From Cinclus cinclus (Eukaryota; Chordata; Aves; Passeriformes; Cinclidae): a DNA stretch of 64,000 bases. Both the position numbers and the translations under genes were made by a program. Positions within the stretch are counted from its first letter, which is position 1. The number at the start of each line of letters is the position of its first letter. The notes beneath the pieces are model-generated. The model did no database searches, was not told the DNA's origin, and worked only from the letters and a program-made list of their open reading frames with translations. The stretch covers positions 868,001-932,000 of the forward strand of contig NW_026912175.1 of NCBI RefSeq assembly GCF_963662255.1. Reading direction: 5' to 3'. This document shows positions 33,874 through 47,273 of the stretch, one piece after another.

Positions 33874-35213
33874 ATGTTCCCCCCTCTTTTCCCGCATTGT
33901 GCTGTTCTGATGAATGCCTTGAGCATGGAACGACTTAAGCCAGCAAGTATTCCTCACCGGCCACCTCTCGCTGTGCAAGAGGTATGCCGTGGACCCTTTG
34001 AACGCTGCCAAGCAAAAAGCAGAGCAGTGACCATAAAAGCGAGGAGAGAGCATGCACGAAGCACACTAGTTCTGTCTAGTGCTTTCCGTGCAGAGAGGTG
34101 GCAAAGCTGAATGCCGTGCCAGAGCTTCACTTCTCGCTGGAGCACAGGAAGGCAAGAATGAAGAGGCAGAACACAGCCTTGGTTTCAGCAGCCTCCGGGG
34201 CTGCAAAAGTTCAGCAATAGCTCTGTCAAAGCAGAACTCGGCTGAGAATGCTCTCGCAGCTTGGCAAAGTTAGGCGCAGCTGTTGACCAGCTCTGCCCGT
34301 GGCCACAGGCTGCTTCTTCCACCTTCACTGTGGCAGAGCTTTTGCGGAACAGAGAGGGCATTCTTCAAGGGCGTGTTCTCCAAGGTGCTGTGAAACAGAG
34401 CCTAGCACGCTGTCTCGCTGATCCTGGCTTTCGGCAAGCAGGCGTGCCAGACCGCCTACATTCTGCACTCTGGCAGCCTAGTTGCCAGCTTTCGGCAGCT
34501 GCTGTCCTAGCAAGGAAGCTCAGGGAGTCAAAGCCAGTGCCGGGCGGCACCTTTCTGCTTTGCCCGCCTAAGCGGCGCCACGCTCCCTCGGATACTGTGT
34601 CCTTTCCCTCTGCACTGCGTCTGCCGAGGTGCTCTGTGCCTCTCGGAGCAGAAGGGCAAAGGACAATGTTTTCCACAGCAGGGTAGAAATGGCATTGCTA
34701 GCAGGAAAGCTAGATGCCTTGGAACTGTCCCCTTAGCCCTTGCCACTCACTTCAGGCTCGTACGCTGAGCAGAACAGCCTGCTGTTCTGAAGCTTGGCTG
34801 GCTGCCGTTCGTGCCCAGACGCGATTTCCTTCCCAAGGAGGCGAAGCGCCCTCTACTTCTCGCAGCGAGCACGCTGCTCCTGGCTTTCGCTTCTGCCGCA
34901 ACCATTGCGTTCTGCTTTTCTTGTCTCGTGAATGGAGACGGAAAGCTTCTCGGCTACAATCTCGCCTAGAACAACTGCGGCTACACATTAAGCTCGCCCG
35001 GAACGCCCTGCTGAAACTTGCCTTCTGGCACCACATTCGCGGGGCAGCCGTCTTTCTTCGGCCACCTGCCAAGTGGCCCCGTATCGCCGCGCTCGTTGCA
35101 CTCCGCTTGTCAGATTGGCTTCCCGTGGCGCTGATTTCAGCCTGGCCAAATACTAGCGCTGCGGAGAGCTGTCTCGCAGACAATCATGTTCCAGCATAGA
35201 AATTTGTCCTGCA
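33874..35213 (+). repeat. Monomer U25, short
   Basis: Same scored states as U21: T/A/T/T left, N-middle, G923, C978, G992. Confidence 0.98.
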
Positions 35214-36553
35214 ATGTTCCCCCCTCTTTTCCCGCATTGTGCTGCTCTGATGAATGCCTTGAGCATGGAACGACTTAAGCCAGCAAGTATTCCTCGCCGG
35301 CCACCTCTCGCTGTGCAAGAGGTATGCCGTGGACCCTTGGAACGCTGCCAAGCAAAAAGCAGAGCAGTGACCATAAAAGCGAGGAGAGAGCATGCACGAA
35401 GCACACTAGTTCTGTCTAGTGCTTTCCGTGCAGAGAGGCGGCAAAGCTGAATGCCGTGCCAGAGCTTCACTTCTCGCTGGAGCACAGGAAGGCAAGAATG
35501 AAGAGGCAGAACACAGCCTTGGTTTCAGCAGCCTCCGGGACTGCAAAAGTTCAGCAATAGCTCTGTCAAAGCAGAACTCGGCTGAGAATGCTCTCGCAGC
35601 TTGGCAAAGTTAGGCGCAGCTGTTGACCAGCTCTGCCCGTGGCCACAGGCTGCTTCTTCCACCTTCACTGTGGCAGAGCTTTTGCGGAGCAGAGAGGGCA
35701 TTCTTCAAGTGCGTGTTCTCCAGGGTGCTGTGAAACAGACCCTAGCACGCTGTCTCGCTGATCCTGGCTTTCGGCAAGCAGGCGTGCCAGACCGCCTACA
35801 TTCTGCACTCTGGCAGCCTAGTTGCCAGCTTTCGGCAGCTGCTGTCCTAGCAAGGAAGCTCAGGGAGTCAAAGCCAGTGCCGGGCGGCACCTTTCTGCTT
35901 TGCCCGCCTAAGCGGCGCCACGCTCCCTCGGATACTGTGTCCTTTCCCTCTGCACTGCGTCTGCCGAGGTGCTCTGTGCCTCTCGGAGCAGAAGGGCAAA
36001 GGACAATGTTTTCCACAGCAGGGTAGAAATGGCATTGCTAGCAGGAAAGCTAGATGCCTTGGAACTGTCCCCTTAGCCCTTGCCACTCACTTCAGGCTCG
36101 TACGCTGAGCAGAACAGCCTGCTGTTCTGAAGCTTGGCTGGCTGCCGTTCGTGCCCAGACGCGATTTCCTTCCCAAGGAGGCGAAGCGCCGTCTACTTCT
36201 CGCAGCGAGCACGCTGCTCCTGGCTTTCGCTTCTGCCGCAACCATTGCGTTCTGCTTTTCTTGTCTCGTGAATGGAGACGGAAAGCTTCTCGGCTACAAT
36301 CTCGCCTAGAACAACTGCGGCTACACATTAAGCTCGCCCGGAACGCCCTGCTGAAACTTGCCTTCTGGCACCACATTCGCGGGGCAGCCGTCTTTCTTCG
36401 GCCACCTGCCAAGTGGCCCCGTATCGCCGCGCTCGTTGCACTCCGCTTGTCAGATTGGCTTCCCGTGGCGCTGATTTCAGCCTGGCCAAATACTAGCGCT
36501 GCGGAGAGCTGTCTCGCAGACAATCATGTTCCAGCATAGAAATTTGTCCTGCA
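35214..36553 (+). repeat. Monomer U26, short, C-type
   Basis: C-type at all scored sites, as U13. Confidence 0.98.
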
Positions 36554-37893
36554 ATGTTCCCCCCTCTTTTCCCGCATTGTGCTGTTCTGATGAATGCCTT
36601 GAGCATGGAACGACTTAAGCCAGCAAGTATTCCTCACCGGCCACCTCTCGCTGTGCAAGAGGTATGCCGTGGACCCTTGGAACGCTGCCAAGCAAAAAGC
36701 AGAGCAGTGACCATAAAAGCGAGGAGAGAGCATGCACGAAGCACACTAGTTCTGTCTAGTGCTTTCCGTGCAGAGAGGTGGCAAAGCTGAATGCCGTGCC
36801 AGAGCTTCACTTCTCGCTGGAGCACAGGAAGGCAAGAATGAAGAGGCAGAACACAGCCTTGGTTTCAGCAGCCTCCGGGACTGCAAAAGTTCAGCAATAG
36901 CTCTGTCAAAGCAGAACTCGGCTGAGAATGCTCTCGCAGCTTGGCAAAGTTAGGCGCAGCTGTTGACCAGCTCTGCCCGTGGCCACAGGCTGCTTCTTCC
37001 ACCTTCACTGTGGCAGAGCTTTTGCGGAACAGAGAGGGCATTCTTCAAGGGCGTGTTCTCCAAGGTGCTGTGAAACAGACCCTAGCACGCTGTCTCGCTG
37101 ATACTGGCTTTCGGCAAGCAGGCGTGCCAGACCGCCTACATTCTGCACTCTGGCAGCCTAGTTGCCAGCTTTCGGCAGCTGCTGTCCTAGCAAGGAAGCT
37201 CAGGGAGTCAAAGCCAGTGCCGGGCGGCACCTTTCTGCTTTGCCCGCCTAAGCGGCGCCACGCTCCCTCGGATACTGTGTCCTTTCCCTCTGCACTGCGT
37301 CTGCCGAGGTGCTCTGTGCCTCTCGGAGCAGAAGGGCAAAGGACAATGTTTTCCACAGCAGGGTAGAAATGGCATTGCTAGCAGGAAAGCTAGATGCCTT
37401 GGAACTGTCCCCTTAGCCCTTGCCACTCACTTCAGGCTCGTACGCTGAGCAGAACAGCCTGCTGTTCTGAAGCTTGGCTGGCTGCCGTTCGTGCCCAGAC
37501 GCGATTTCCTTCCCAAGGAGGCGAAGCGCCGTCTACTTCTCGCACCGAGCACGCTGCTCCTGGCTTTCGCTTCTGCCGCAACCATTGCGTTCTGCTTTTC
37601 TTGTCTCGCGAATGGAGACGGAAAGCTTCTCGGCTACAATCTCGCCTAGAACAACTGCGGCTACACATTAAGCTCGCCCGGAACGCCCTGCTGAAACTTG
37701 CCTTCTGGCACCACATTCGCGGGGCAGCCGTCTTTCTTCGGCCACCTGCCAAGTGGCCCCGTATCGCCGCGCTCGTTGCACTCCGCTTGTCAGATTGGCT
37801 TCCCGTGGCGCTGATTTCAGCCTGGCCAAATACTAGCGCTGCGGAGAGCTGTCTCGCAGACAATCATGTTCCAGCATAGAAATTTGTCCTGCA
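36554..37893 (+). repeat. Monomer U27, short, X-type mosaic
   Basis: T/A/G/T left with A327, then A476 G497 C527, A550, C992 C1056. A327 on a T/A left background is otherwise seen only in U9, U14 and U20. Confidence 0.98.
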
Positions 37894-39233
37894 ATGTTCC
37901 CCCCTCTTTTCCCGCATTGTGCTGTTCTGATGAATGCCTTGAGCATGGAACGACTTAAGCCAGCAAGTATTCCTCACCGGCCACCTCTCGCTGTGCAAGA
38001 GGTATGCCGTGGACCCTTGGAACGCTGCCAAGCAAAAAGCAGAGCAGTGACCATAAAAGCGAGGAGAGAGCATGCACGAAGCACACTAGTTCTGTCTAGT
38101 GCTTTCCGTGCAGAGAGGTGGCAAAGCTGAATGCCGTGCCAGAGCTTCACTTCTCGCTGGAGCACAGGAAGGCAAGAATGAAGAGGCAGAACACAGCCTT
38201 GGTTTCAGCAGCCTCCGGGGCTGCAAAAGTTCAGCAATAGCTCTGTCAAAGCAGAACTCGGCTGAGAATGCTCTCGCAGCTTGGCAAAGTTAGGCGCAGC
38301 TGTTGACCAGCTCTGCCCGTGGCCACAGGCTGCTTCTTCCACCTTCACTGTGGCAGAGCTTTTGCGGAACAGAGAGGGCATTCTTCAAGGGCGTGTTCTC
38401 CAAGGTGCTGTGAAACAGAGCCTAGCACGCTGTCTCGCTGATCCTGGCTTTCGGCAAGCAGGCGTGCCAGACCGCCTACATTCTGCACTCTGGCAGCCTA
38501 GTTGCCAGCTTTCGGCAGCTGCTGTCCTAGCAAGGAAGCTCAGGGAGTCAAAGCCAGTGCCGGGCGGCACCTTTCTGCTTTGCCCGCCTAAGCGGCGCCA
38601 CGCTCCCTCGGATACTGTGTCCTTTCCCTCTGCACTGCGTCTGCCGAGGTGCTCTGTGCCTCTCGGAGCAGAAGGGCAAAGGACAATGTTTTCCACAGCA
38701 GGGTAGAAATGGCATTGCTAGCAGGAAAGCTAGATGCCTTGGAACTGTCCCCTTAGCCCTTGCCACTCACTTCAGGCTCGTACGCTGAGCAGAACAGCCT
38801 GCTGTTCTGAAGCTTGGCTGGCTGCCGTTCGTGCCCAGACGCGATTTCCTTCCCAAGGAGGCGAAGCGCCGTCTACTTCTCGCACCGAGCACGCTGCTCC
38901 TGGCTTTCGCTTCTGCCGCAACCATTGCGTTCTGCTTTTCTTGTCTCGCGAATGGAGACGGAAAGCTTCTCGGCTACAATCTCGCCTAGAACAACTGCGG
39001 CTACACATTAAGCTCGCCCGGAACGCCCTGCTGAAACTTGCCTTCTGGCACCACATTCGCGGGGCAGCCGTCTTTCTTCGGCCACCTGCCAAGTGGCCCC
39101 GTATCGCCGCGCTCGTTGCACTCCGCTTGTCAGATTGGCTTCCCGTGGCGCTGATTTCAGTCTGGCCAAATACTAGCGCTGCGGAGAGCTGTCTCGCAGA
39201 CAATCATGTTCCAGCATAGAAATTTGTCCTGCA
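37894..39233 (+). repeat. Monomer U28, short, A-type
   Basis: T/A/G/T left, G327, N-middle, G923, C992 C1056, T1268. Defines the A-type. Confidence 0.98.
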
Positions 39234-40573
39234 ATGTTCCCCCCTCTTTTCCCGCATTGTGCTGTTCTGATGAATGCCTTGAGCATGGAACGACTTAAGC
39301 CAGCAAGTATTCCTCACCGGCCACCTCTCGCTGTGCAAGAGGTATGCCGTGGACCCTTGGAACGCTGCCAAGCAAAAAGCAGAGCAGTGACCATAAAAGC
39401 GAGGAGAGAGCATGCACGAAGCACACTAGTTCTGTCTAGTGCTTTCCGTGCAGAGAGGTGGCAAAGCTGAATGCCGTGCCAGAGCTTCACTTCTCGCTGG
39501 AGCACAGGAAGGCAAGAATGAAGAGGCAGAACACAGCCTTGGTTTCAGCAGCCTCCGGGGCTGCAAAAGTTCAGCAATAGCTCTGTCAAAGCAGAACTCG
39601 GCTGAGAATGCTCTCGCAGCTTGGCAAAGTTAGGCGCAGCTGTTGACCAGCTCTGCCCGTGGCCACAGGCTGCTTCTTCCACCTTCACTGTGGCAGAGCT
39701 TTTGCGGAACAGAGAGGGCATTCTTCAAGGGCGTGTTCTCCAAGGTGCTGTGAAACAGAGCCTAGCACGCTGTCTCGCTGATCCTGGCTTTCGGCAAGCA
39801 GGCGTGCCAGACCGCCTACATTCTGCACTCTGGCAGCCTAGTTGCCAGCTTTCGGCAGCTGCTGTCCTAGCAAGGAAGCTCAGGGAGTCAAAGCCAGTGC
39901 CGGGCGGCACCTTTCTGCTTTGCCCGCCTAAGCGGCGCCACGCTCCCTCGGATACTGTGTCCTTTCCCTCTGCACTGCGTCTGCCGAGGTGCTCTGTGCC
40001 TCTCGGAGCAGAAGGGCAAAGGACAATGTTTTCCACAGCAGGGTAGAAATGGCATTGCTAGCAGGAAAGCTAGATGCCTTGGAACTGTCCCCTTAGCCCT
40101 TGCCACTCACTTCAGGCTCGTACGCTGAGCAGAACAGCCTGCTGTTCTGAAGCTTCGCTGGCTGCCGTTCGTGCCCAGACGCGATTTCCTTCCCAAGGAG
40201 GCGAAGCGCCCTCTACTTCTCGCAGCGAGCACGCTGCTCCTGGCTTTCGCTTCTGCCGCAACCATTGCGTTCTGCTTTTCTTGTCTCGTGAATGGAGACG
40301 GAAAGCTTCTCGGCTACAATCTCGCCTAGAACAACTGCGGCTACACATTAAGCTCGCCCGGAACGCCCTGCTGAAACTTGCCTTCTGGCACCACATTCGC
40401 GGGGCAGCCGTCTTTCTTCGGCCACCTGCCAAGTGGCCCCGTATCGCCGCGCTCGTTGCACTCCGCTTGTCAGATTGGCTTCCCGTGGCGCTGATTTCAG
40501 CCTGGCCAAATACTAGCGCTGCGGAGAGCTGTCTCGCAGACAATCATGTTCCAGCATAGAAATTTGTCCTGCA
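39234..40573 (+). repeat. Monomer U29, short, B-type
   Basis: T/A/G/T left, G327, N-middle, C923 C978 G992 T1056. Confidence 0.98.
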
Positions 40574-41913
40574 ATGTTCCCCCCTCTTTTCCCGCATTGT
40601 GCTGCTCTGATGAATGCCTTGAGCATGGAACGACTTAAGCCAGCAAGTATTCCTCGCCGGCCACCTCTCGCTGTGCAAGAGGTATGCCGTGGACCCTTGG
40701 AACGCTGCCAAGCAAAAAGCAGAGCAGTGACCATAAAAGCGAGGAGAGAGCATGCACGAAGCACACTAGTTCTGTCTAGTGCTTTCCGTGCAGAGAGGCG
40801 GCAAAGCTGAATGCCGTGCCAGAGCTTCACTTCTCGCTGGAGCACAGGAAGGCAAGAATGAAGAGGCAGAACACAGCCTTGGTTTCAGCAGCCTCCGGGA
40901 CTGCAAAAGTTCAGCAATAGCTCTGTCAAAGCAGAACTCGGCTGAGAATGCTCTCGCAGCTTGGCAAAGTTAGGCGCAGCTGTTGACCAGCTCTGCCCGT
41001 GGCCACAGGCTGCTTCTTCCACCTTCACTGTGGCAGAGCTTTTGCGGAGCAGAGAGGGCATTCTTCAAGTGCGTGTTCTCCAGGGTGCTGTGAAACAGAC
41101 CCTAGCACGCTGTCTCGCTGATCCTGGCTTTCGGCAAGCAGGCGTGCCAGACCGCCTACATTCTGCACTCTGGCAGCCTAGTTGCCAGCTTTCGGCAGCT
41201 GCTGTCCTAGCAAGGAAGCTCAGGGAGTCAAAGCCAGTGCCGGGCGGCACCTTTCTGCTTTGCCCGCCTAAGCGGCGCCACGCTCCCTCGGATACTGTGT
41301 CCTTTCCCTCTGCACTGCGTCTGCCGAGGTGCTCTGTGCCTCTCGGAGCAGAAGGGCAAAGGACAATGTTTTCCACAGCAGGGTAGAAATGGCATTGCTA
41401 GCAGGAAAGCTAGATGCCTTGGAACTGTCCCCTTAGCCCTTGCCACTCACTTCAGGCTCGTACGCTGAGCAGAACAGCCTGCTGTTCTGAAGCTTGGCTG
41501 GCTGCCGTTCGTGCCCAGACGCGATTTCCTTCCCAAGGAGGCGAAGCGCCGTCTACTTCTCGCAGCGAGCACGCTGCTCCTGGCTTTCGCTTCTGCCGCA
41601 ACCATTGCGTTCTGCTTTTCTTGTCTCGCGAATGGAGACGGAAAGCTTCTCGGCTACAATCTCGCCTAGAACAACTGCGGCTACACATTAAGCTCGCCCG
41701 GAACGCCCTGCTGAAACTTGCCTTCTGGCACCACATTCGCGGGGCAGCCGTCTTTCTTCGGCCACCTGCCAAGTGGCCCCGTATCGCCGCGCTCGTTGCA
41801 CTCCGCTTGTCAGATTGGCTTCCCGTGGCGCTGATTTCAGCCTGGCCAAATACTAGCGCTGCGGAGAGCTGTCTCGCAGACAATCATGTTCCAGCATAGA
41901 AATTTGTCCTGCA
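40574..41913 (+). repeat. Monomer U30, short, C-type with one foreign base
   Basis: C-type, but C1056 (which makes TCGCGA) with G992. Every other copy with C1056 has C992, so this is a short conversion tract or a recurrent mutation. Confidence 0.98.
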
Positions 41914-43253
41914 ATGTTCCCCCCTCTTTTCCCGCATTGTGCTGTTCTGATGAATGCCTTGAGCATGGAACGACTTAAGCCAGCAAGTATTCCTCACCGG
42001 CCACCTCTCGCTGTGCAAGAGGTATGCCGTGGACCCTTGGAACGCTGCCAAGCAAAAAGCAGAGCAGTGACCATAAAAGCGAGGAGAGAGCATGCACGAA
42101 GCACACTAGTTCTGTCTAGTGCTTTCCGTGCAGAGAGGTGGCAAAGCTGAATGCCGTGCCAGAGCTTCACTTCTCGCTGGAGCACAGGAAGGCAAGAATG
42201 AAGAGGCAGAACACAGCCTTGGTTTCAGCAGCCTCCGGGGCTGCAAAAGTTCAGCAATAGCTCTGTCAAAGCAGAACTCGGCTGAGAATGCTCTCGCAGC
42301 TTGGCAAAGTTAGGCGCAGCTGTTGACCAGCTCTGCCCGTGGCCACAGGCTGCTTCTTCCACCTTCACTGTGGCAGAGCTTTTGCGGAACAGAGAGGGCA
42401 TTCTTCAAGGGCGTGTTCTCCAAGGTGCTGTGAAACAGAGCCTAGCACGCTGTCTCGCTGATCCTGGCTTTCGGCAAGCAGGCGTGCCAGACCGCCTACA
42501 TTCTGCACTCTGGCAGCCTAGTTGCCAGCTTTCGGCAGCTGCTGTCCTAGCAAGGAAGCTCAGGGAGTCAAAGCCAGTGCCGGGCGGCACCTTTCTGCTT
42601 TGCCCGCCTAAGCGGCGCCACGCTCCCTCGGATACTGTGTCCTTTCCCTCTGCACTGCGTCTGCCGAGGTGCTCTGTGCCTCTCGGAGCAGAAGGGCAAA
42701 GGACAATGTTTTCCACAGCAGGGTAGAAATGGCATTGCTAGCAGGAAAGCTAGATGCCTTGGAACTGTCCCCTTAGCCCTTGCCACTCACTTCAGGCTCG
42801 TACGCTGAGCAGAACAGCCTGCTGTTCTGAAGCTTGGCTGGCTGCCGTTCGTGCCCAGACGCGATTTCCTTCCCAAGGAGGCGAAGCGCCGTCTACTTCT
42901 CGCACCGAGCACGCTGCTCCTGGCTTTCGCTTCTGCCGCAACCATTGCGTTCTGCTTTTCTTGTCTCGCGAATGGAGACGGAAAGCTTCTCGGCTACAAT
43001 CTCGCCTAGAACAACTGCGGCTACACATTAAGCTCGCCCGGAACGCCCTGCTGAAACTTGCCTTCTGGCACCACATTCGCGGGGCAGCCGTCTTTCTTCG
43101 GCCACCTGCCAAGTGGCCCCGTATCGCCGCGCTCGTTGCACTCCGCTTGTCAGATTGGCTTCCCGTGGCGCTGATTTCAGTCTGGCCAAATACTAGCGCT
43201 GCGGAGAGCTGTCTCGCAGACAATCATGTTCCAGCATAGAAATTTGTCCTGCA
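41914..43253 (+). repeat. Monomer U31, short, A-type
   Basis: Same scored states as U28, including T1268. Confidence 0.98.
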
Positions 43254-44593
43254 ATGTTCCCCCCTCTTTTCCCGCATTGTGCTGTTCTGATGAATGCCTT
43301 GAGCATGGAACGACTTAAGCCAGCAAGTATTCCTCACCGGCCACCTCTCGCTGTGCAAGAGGTATGCCGTGGACCCTTGGAACGCTGCCAAGCAAAAAGC
43401 AGAGCAGTGACCATAAAAGCGAGGAGAGAGCATGCACGAAGCACACTAGTTCTGTCTAGTGCTTTCCGTGCAGAGAGGTGGCAAAGCTGAATGCCGTGCC
43501 AGAGCTTCACTTCTCGCTGGAGCACAGGAAGGCAAGAATGAAGAGGCAGAACACAGCCTTGGTTTCAGCAGCCTCCGGGGCTGCAAAAGTTCAGCAATAG
43601 CTCTGTCAAAGCAGAACTCGGCTGAGAATGCTCTCGCAGCTTGGCAAAGTTAGGCGCAGCTGTTGACCAGCTCTGCCCGTGGCCACAGGCTGCTTCTTCC
43701 ACCTTCACTGTGGCAGAGCTTTTGCGGAACAGAGAGGGCATTCTTCAAGGGCGTGTTCTCCAAGGTGCTGTGAAACAGAGCCTAGCACGCTGTCTCGCTG
43801 ATCCTGGCTTTCGGCAAGCAGGCGTGCCAGACCGCCTACATTCTGCACTCTGGCAGCCTAGTTGCCAGCTTTCGGCAGCTGCTGTCCTAGCAAGGAAGCT
43901 CAGGGAGTCAAAGCCAGTGCCGGGCGGCACCTTTCTGCTTTGCCCGCCTAAGCGGCGCCACGCTCCCTCGGATACTGTGTCCTTTCCCTCTGCACTGCGT
44001 CTGCCGAGGTGCTCTGTGCCTCTCGGAGCAGAAGGGCAAAGGACAATGTTTTCCACAGCAGGGTAGAAATGGCATTGCTAGCAGGAAAGCTAGATGCCTT
44101 GGAACTGTCCCCTTAGCCCTTGCCACTCACTTCAGGCTCGTACGCTGAGCAGAACAGCCTGCTGTTCTGAAGCTTCGCTGGCTGCCGTTCGTGCCCAGAC
44201 GCGATTTCCTTCCCAAGGAGGCGAAGCGCCCTCTACTTCTCGCAGCGAGCACGCTGCTCCTGGCTTTCGCTTCTGCCGCAACCATTGCGTTCTGCTTTTC
44301 TTGTCTCGTGAATGGAGACGGAAAGCTTCTCGGCTACAATCTCGCCTAGAACAACTGCGGCTACACATTAAGCTCGCCCGGAACGCCCTGCTGAAACTTG
44401 CCTTCTGGCACCACATTCGCGGGGCAGCCGTCTTTCTTCGGCCACCTGCCAAGTGGCCCCGTATCGCCGCGCTCGTTGCACTCCGCTTGTCAGATTGGCT
44501 TCCCGTGGCGCTGATTTCAGCCTGGCCAAATACTAGCGCTGCGGAGAGCTGTCTCGCAGACAATCATGTTCCAGCATAGAAATTTGTCCTGCA
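43254..44593 (+). repeat. Monomer U32, short, B-type
   Basis: Same scored states as U29. Confidence 0.98.
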
Positions 44594-45933
44594 ATGTTCC
44601 CCCCTCTTTTCCCGCATTGTGCTGCTCTGATGAATGCCTTGAGCATGGAACGACTTAAGCCAGCAAGTATTCCTCGCCGGCCACCTCTCGCTGTGCAAGA
44701 GGTATGCCGTGGACCCTTGGAACGCTGCCAAGCAAAAAGCAGAGCAGTGACCATAAAAGCGAGGAGAGAGCATGCACGAAGCACACTAGTTCTGTCTAGT
44801 GCTTTCCGTGCAGAGAGGCGGCAAAGCTGAATGCCGTGCCAGAGCTTCACTTCTCGCTGGAGCACAGGAAGGCAAGAATGAAGAGGCAGAACACAGCCTT
44901 GGTTTCAGCAGCCTCCGGGACTGCAAAAGTTCAGCAATAGCTCTGTCAAAGCAGAACTCGGCTGAGAATGCTCTCGCAGCTTGGCAAAGTTAGGCGCAGC
45001 TGTTGACCAGCTCTGCCCGTGGCCACAGGCTGCTTCTTCCACCTTCACTGTGGCAGAGCTTTTGCGGAGCAGAGAGGGCATTCTTCAAGTGCGTGTTCTC
45101 CAGGGTGCTGTGAAACAGACCCTAGCACGCTGTCTCGCTGATCCTGGCTTTCGGCAAGCAGGCGTGCCAGACCGCCTACATTCTGCACTCTGGCAGCCTA
45201 GTTGCCAGCTTTCGGCAGCTGCTGTCCTAGCAAGGAAGCTCAGGGAGTCAAAGCCAGTGCCGGGCGGCACCTTTCTGCTTTGCCCGCCTAAGCGGCGCCA
45301 CGCTCCCTCGGATACTGTGTCCTTTCCCTCTGCACTGCGTCTGCCGAGGTGCTCTGTGCCTCTCGGAGCAGAAGGGCAAAGGACAATGTTTTCCACAGCA
45401 GGGTAGAAATGGCATTGCTAGCAGGAAAGCTAGATGCCTTGGAACTGTCCCCTTAGCCCTTGCCACTCACTTCAGGCTCGTACGCTGAGCAGAACAGCCT
45501 GCTGTTCTGAAGCTTGGCTGGCTGCCGTTCGTGCCCAGACGCGATTTCCTTCCCAAGGAGGCGAAGCGCCGTCTACTTCTCGCAGCGAGCACGCTGCTCC
45601 TGGCTTTCGCTTCTGCCGCAACCATTGCGTTCTGCTTTTCTTGTCTCGTGAATGGAGACGGAAAGCTTCTCGGCTACAATCTCGCCTAGAACAACTGCGG
45701 CTACACATTAAGCTCGCCCGGAACGCCCTGCTGAAACTTGCCTTCTGGCACCACATTCGCGGGGCAGCCGTCTTTCTTCGGCCACCTGCCAAGTGGCCCC
45801 GTATCGCCGCGCTCGTTGCACTCCGCTTGTCAGATTGGCTTCCCGTGGCGCTGATTTCAGCCTGGCCAAATACTAGCGCTGCGGAGAGCTGTCTCGCAGA
45901 CAATCATGTTCCAGCATAGAAATTTGTCCTGCA
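44594..45933 (+). repeat. Monomer U33, short, C-type
   Basis: C-type at all scored sites; T1056, unlike U30. Confidence 0.98.
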
Positions 45934-47273
45934 ATGTTCCCCCCTCTTTTCCCGCATTGTGCTGTTCTGATGAATGCCTTGAGCATGGAACGACTTAAGC
46001 CAGCAAGTATTCCTCACCGGCCACCTCTCGCTGTGCAAGAGGTATGCCGTGGACCCTTTGAACGCTGCCAAGCAAAAAGCAGAGCAGTGACCATAAAAGC
46101 GAGGAGAGAGCATGCACGAAGCACACTAGTTCTGTCTAGTGCTTTCCGTGCAGAGAGGTGGCAAAGCTGAATGCCGTGCCAGAGCTTCACTTCTCGCTGG
46201 AGCACAGGAAGGCAAGAATGAAGAGGCAGAACACAGCCTTGGTTTCAGCAGCCTCCGGGGCTGCAAAAGTTCAGCAATAGCTCTGTCAAAGCAGAACTCG
46301 GCTGAGAATGCTCTCGCAGCTTGGCAAAGTTAGGCGCAGCTGTTGACCAGCTCTGCCCGTGGCCACAGGCTGCTTCTTCCACCTTCACTGTGGCAGAGCT
46401 TTTGCGGAACAGAGAGGGCATTCTTCAAGGGCGTGTTCTCCAAGGTGCTGTGAAACAGAGCCTAGCACGCTGTCTCGCTGATACTGGCTTTCGGCAAGCA
46501 GGCGTGCCAGACCGCCTACATTCTGCACTCTGGCAGCCTAGTTGCCAGCTTTCGGCAGCTGCTGTCCTAGCAAGGAAGCTCAGGGAGTCAAAGCCAGTGC
46601 CGGGCGGCACCTTTCTGCTTTGCCCGCCTAAGCGGCGCCACGCTCCCTCGGATACTGTGTCCTTTCCCTCTGCACTGCGTCTGCCGAGGTGCTCTGTGCC
46701 TCTCGGAGCAGAAGGGCAAAGGACAATGTTTTCCACAGCAGGGTAGAAATGGCATTGCTAGCAGGAAAGCTAGATGCCTTGGAACTGTCCCCTTAGCCCT
46801 TGCCACTCACTTCAGGCTCGTACGCTGAGCAGAACAGCCTGCTGTTCTGAAGCTTGGCTGGCTGCCGTTCGTGCCCAGACGCGATTTCCTTCCCAAGGAG
46901 GCGAAGCGCCGTCTACTTCTCGCACCGAGCACGCTGCTCCTGGCTTTCGCTTCTGCCGCAACCATTGCGTTCTGCTTTTCTTGTCTCGCGAATGGAGACG
47001 GAAAGCTTCTCGGCTACAATCTCGCCTAGAACAACTGCGGCTACACATTAAGCTCGCCCGGAACGCCCTGCTGAAACTTGCCTTCTGGCACCACATTCGC
47101 GGGGCAGCCGTCTTTCTTCGGCCACCTGCCAAGTGGCCCCGTATCGCCGCGCTCGTTGCACTCCGCTTGTCAGATTGGCTTCCCGTGGCGCTGATTTCAG
47201 CCTGGCCAAATACTAGCGCTGCGGAGAGCTGTCTCGCAGACAATCATGTTCCAGCATAGAAATTTGTCCTGCA
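45934..47273 (+). repeat. Monomer U34, short, X-type
   Basis: T/A/T/T left, G327, N-middle, A550, C992 C1056, C1268. Counterpart of U27 by position and by A550, but differing at 126, 327 and 527. Confidence 0.98.

Larger units (their letters stand above)
36554..41913 (+). repeat. Four-monomer higher-order unit X-A-B-C (U27-U30), 5360 bases
   Basis: X is marked by A550 together with C992, A by T1268, B by C923 plus C978, and C by the S-middle haplotype with A327. The same order recurs at 45934-51293, exactly seven monomers (9380 bases) downstream. The last three members are also repeated as a trimer at 41914-45933 and 53974-57993. Confidence 0.85.
41914..45933 (+). repeat. Trimer higher-order unit A-B-C (U31-U33), 4020 bases
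   Basis: U31, U32 and U33 carry the same scored states as U28, U29 and U30, apart from position 1056 in the C member (C in U30, T in U33). Period 4020 is exactly three short monomers. Confidence 0.87.
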
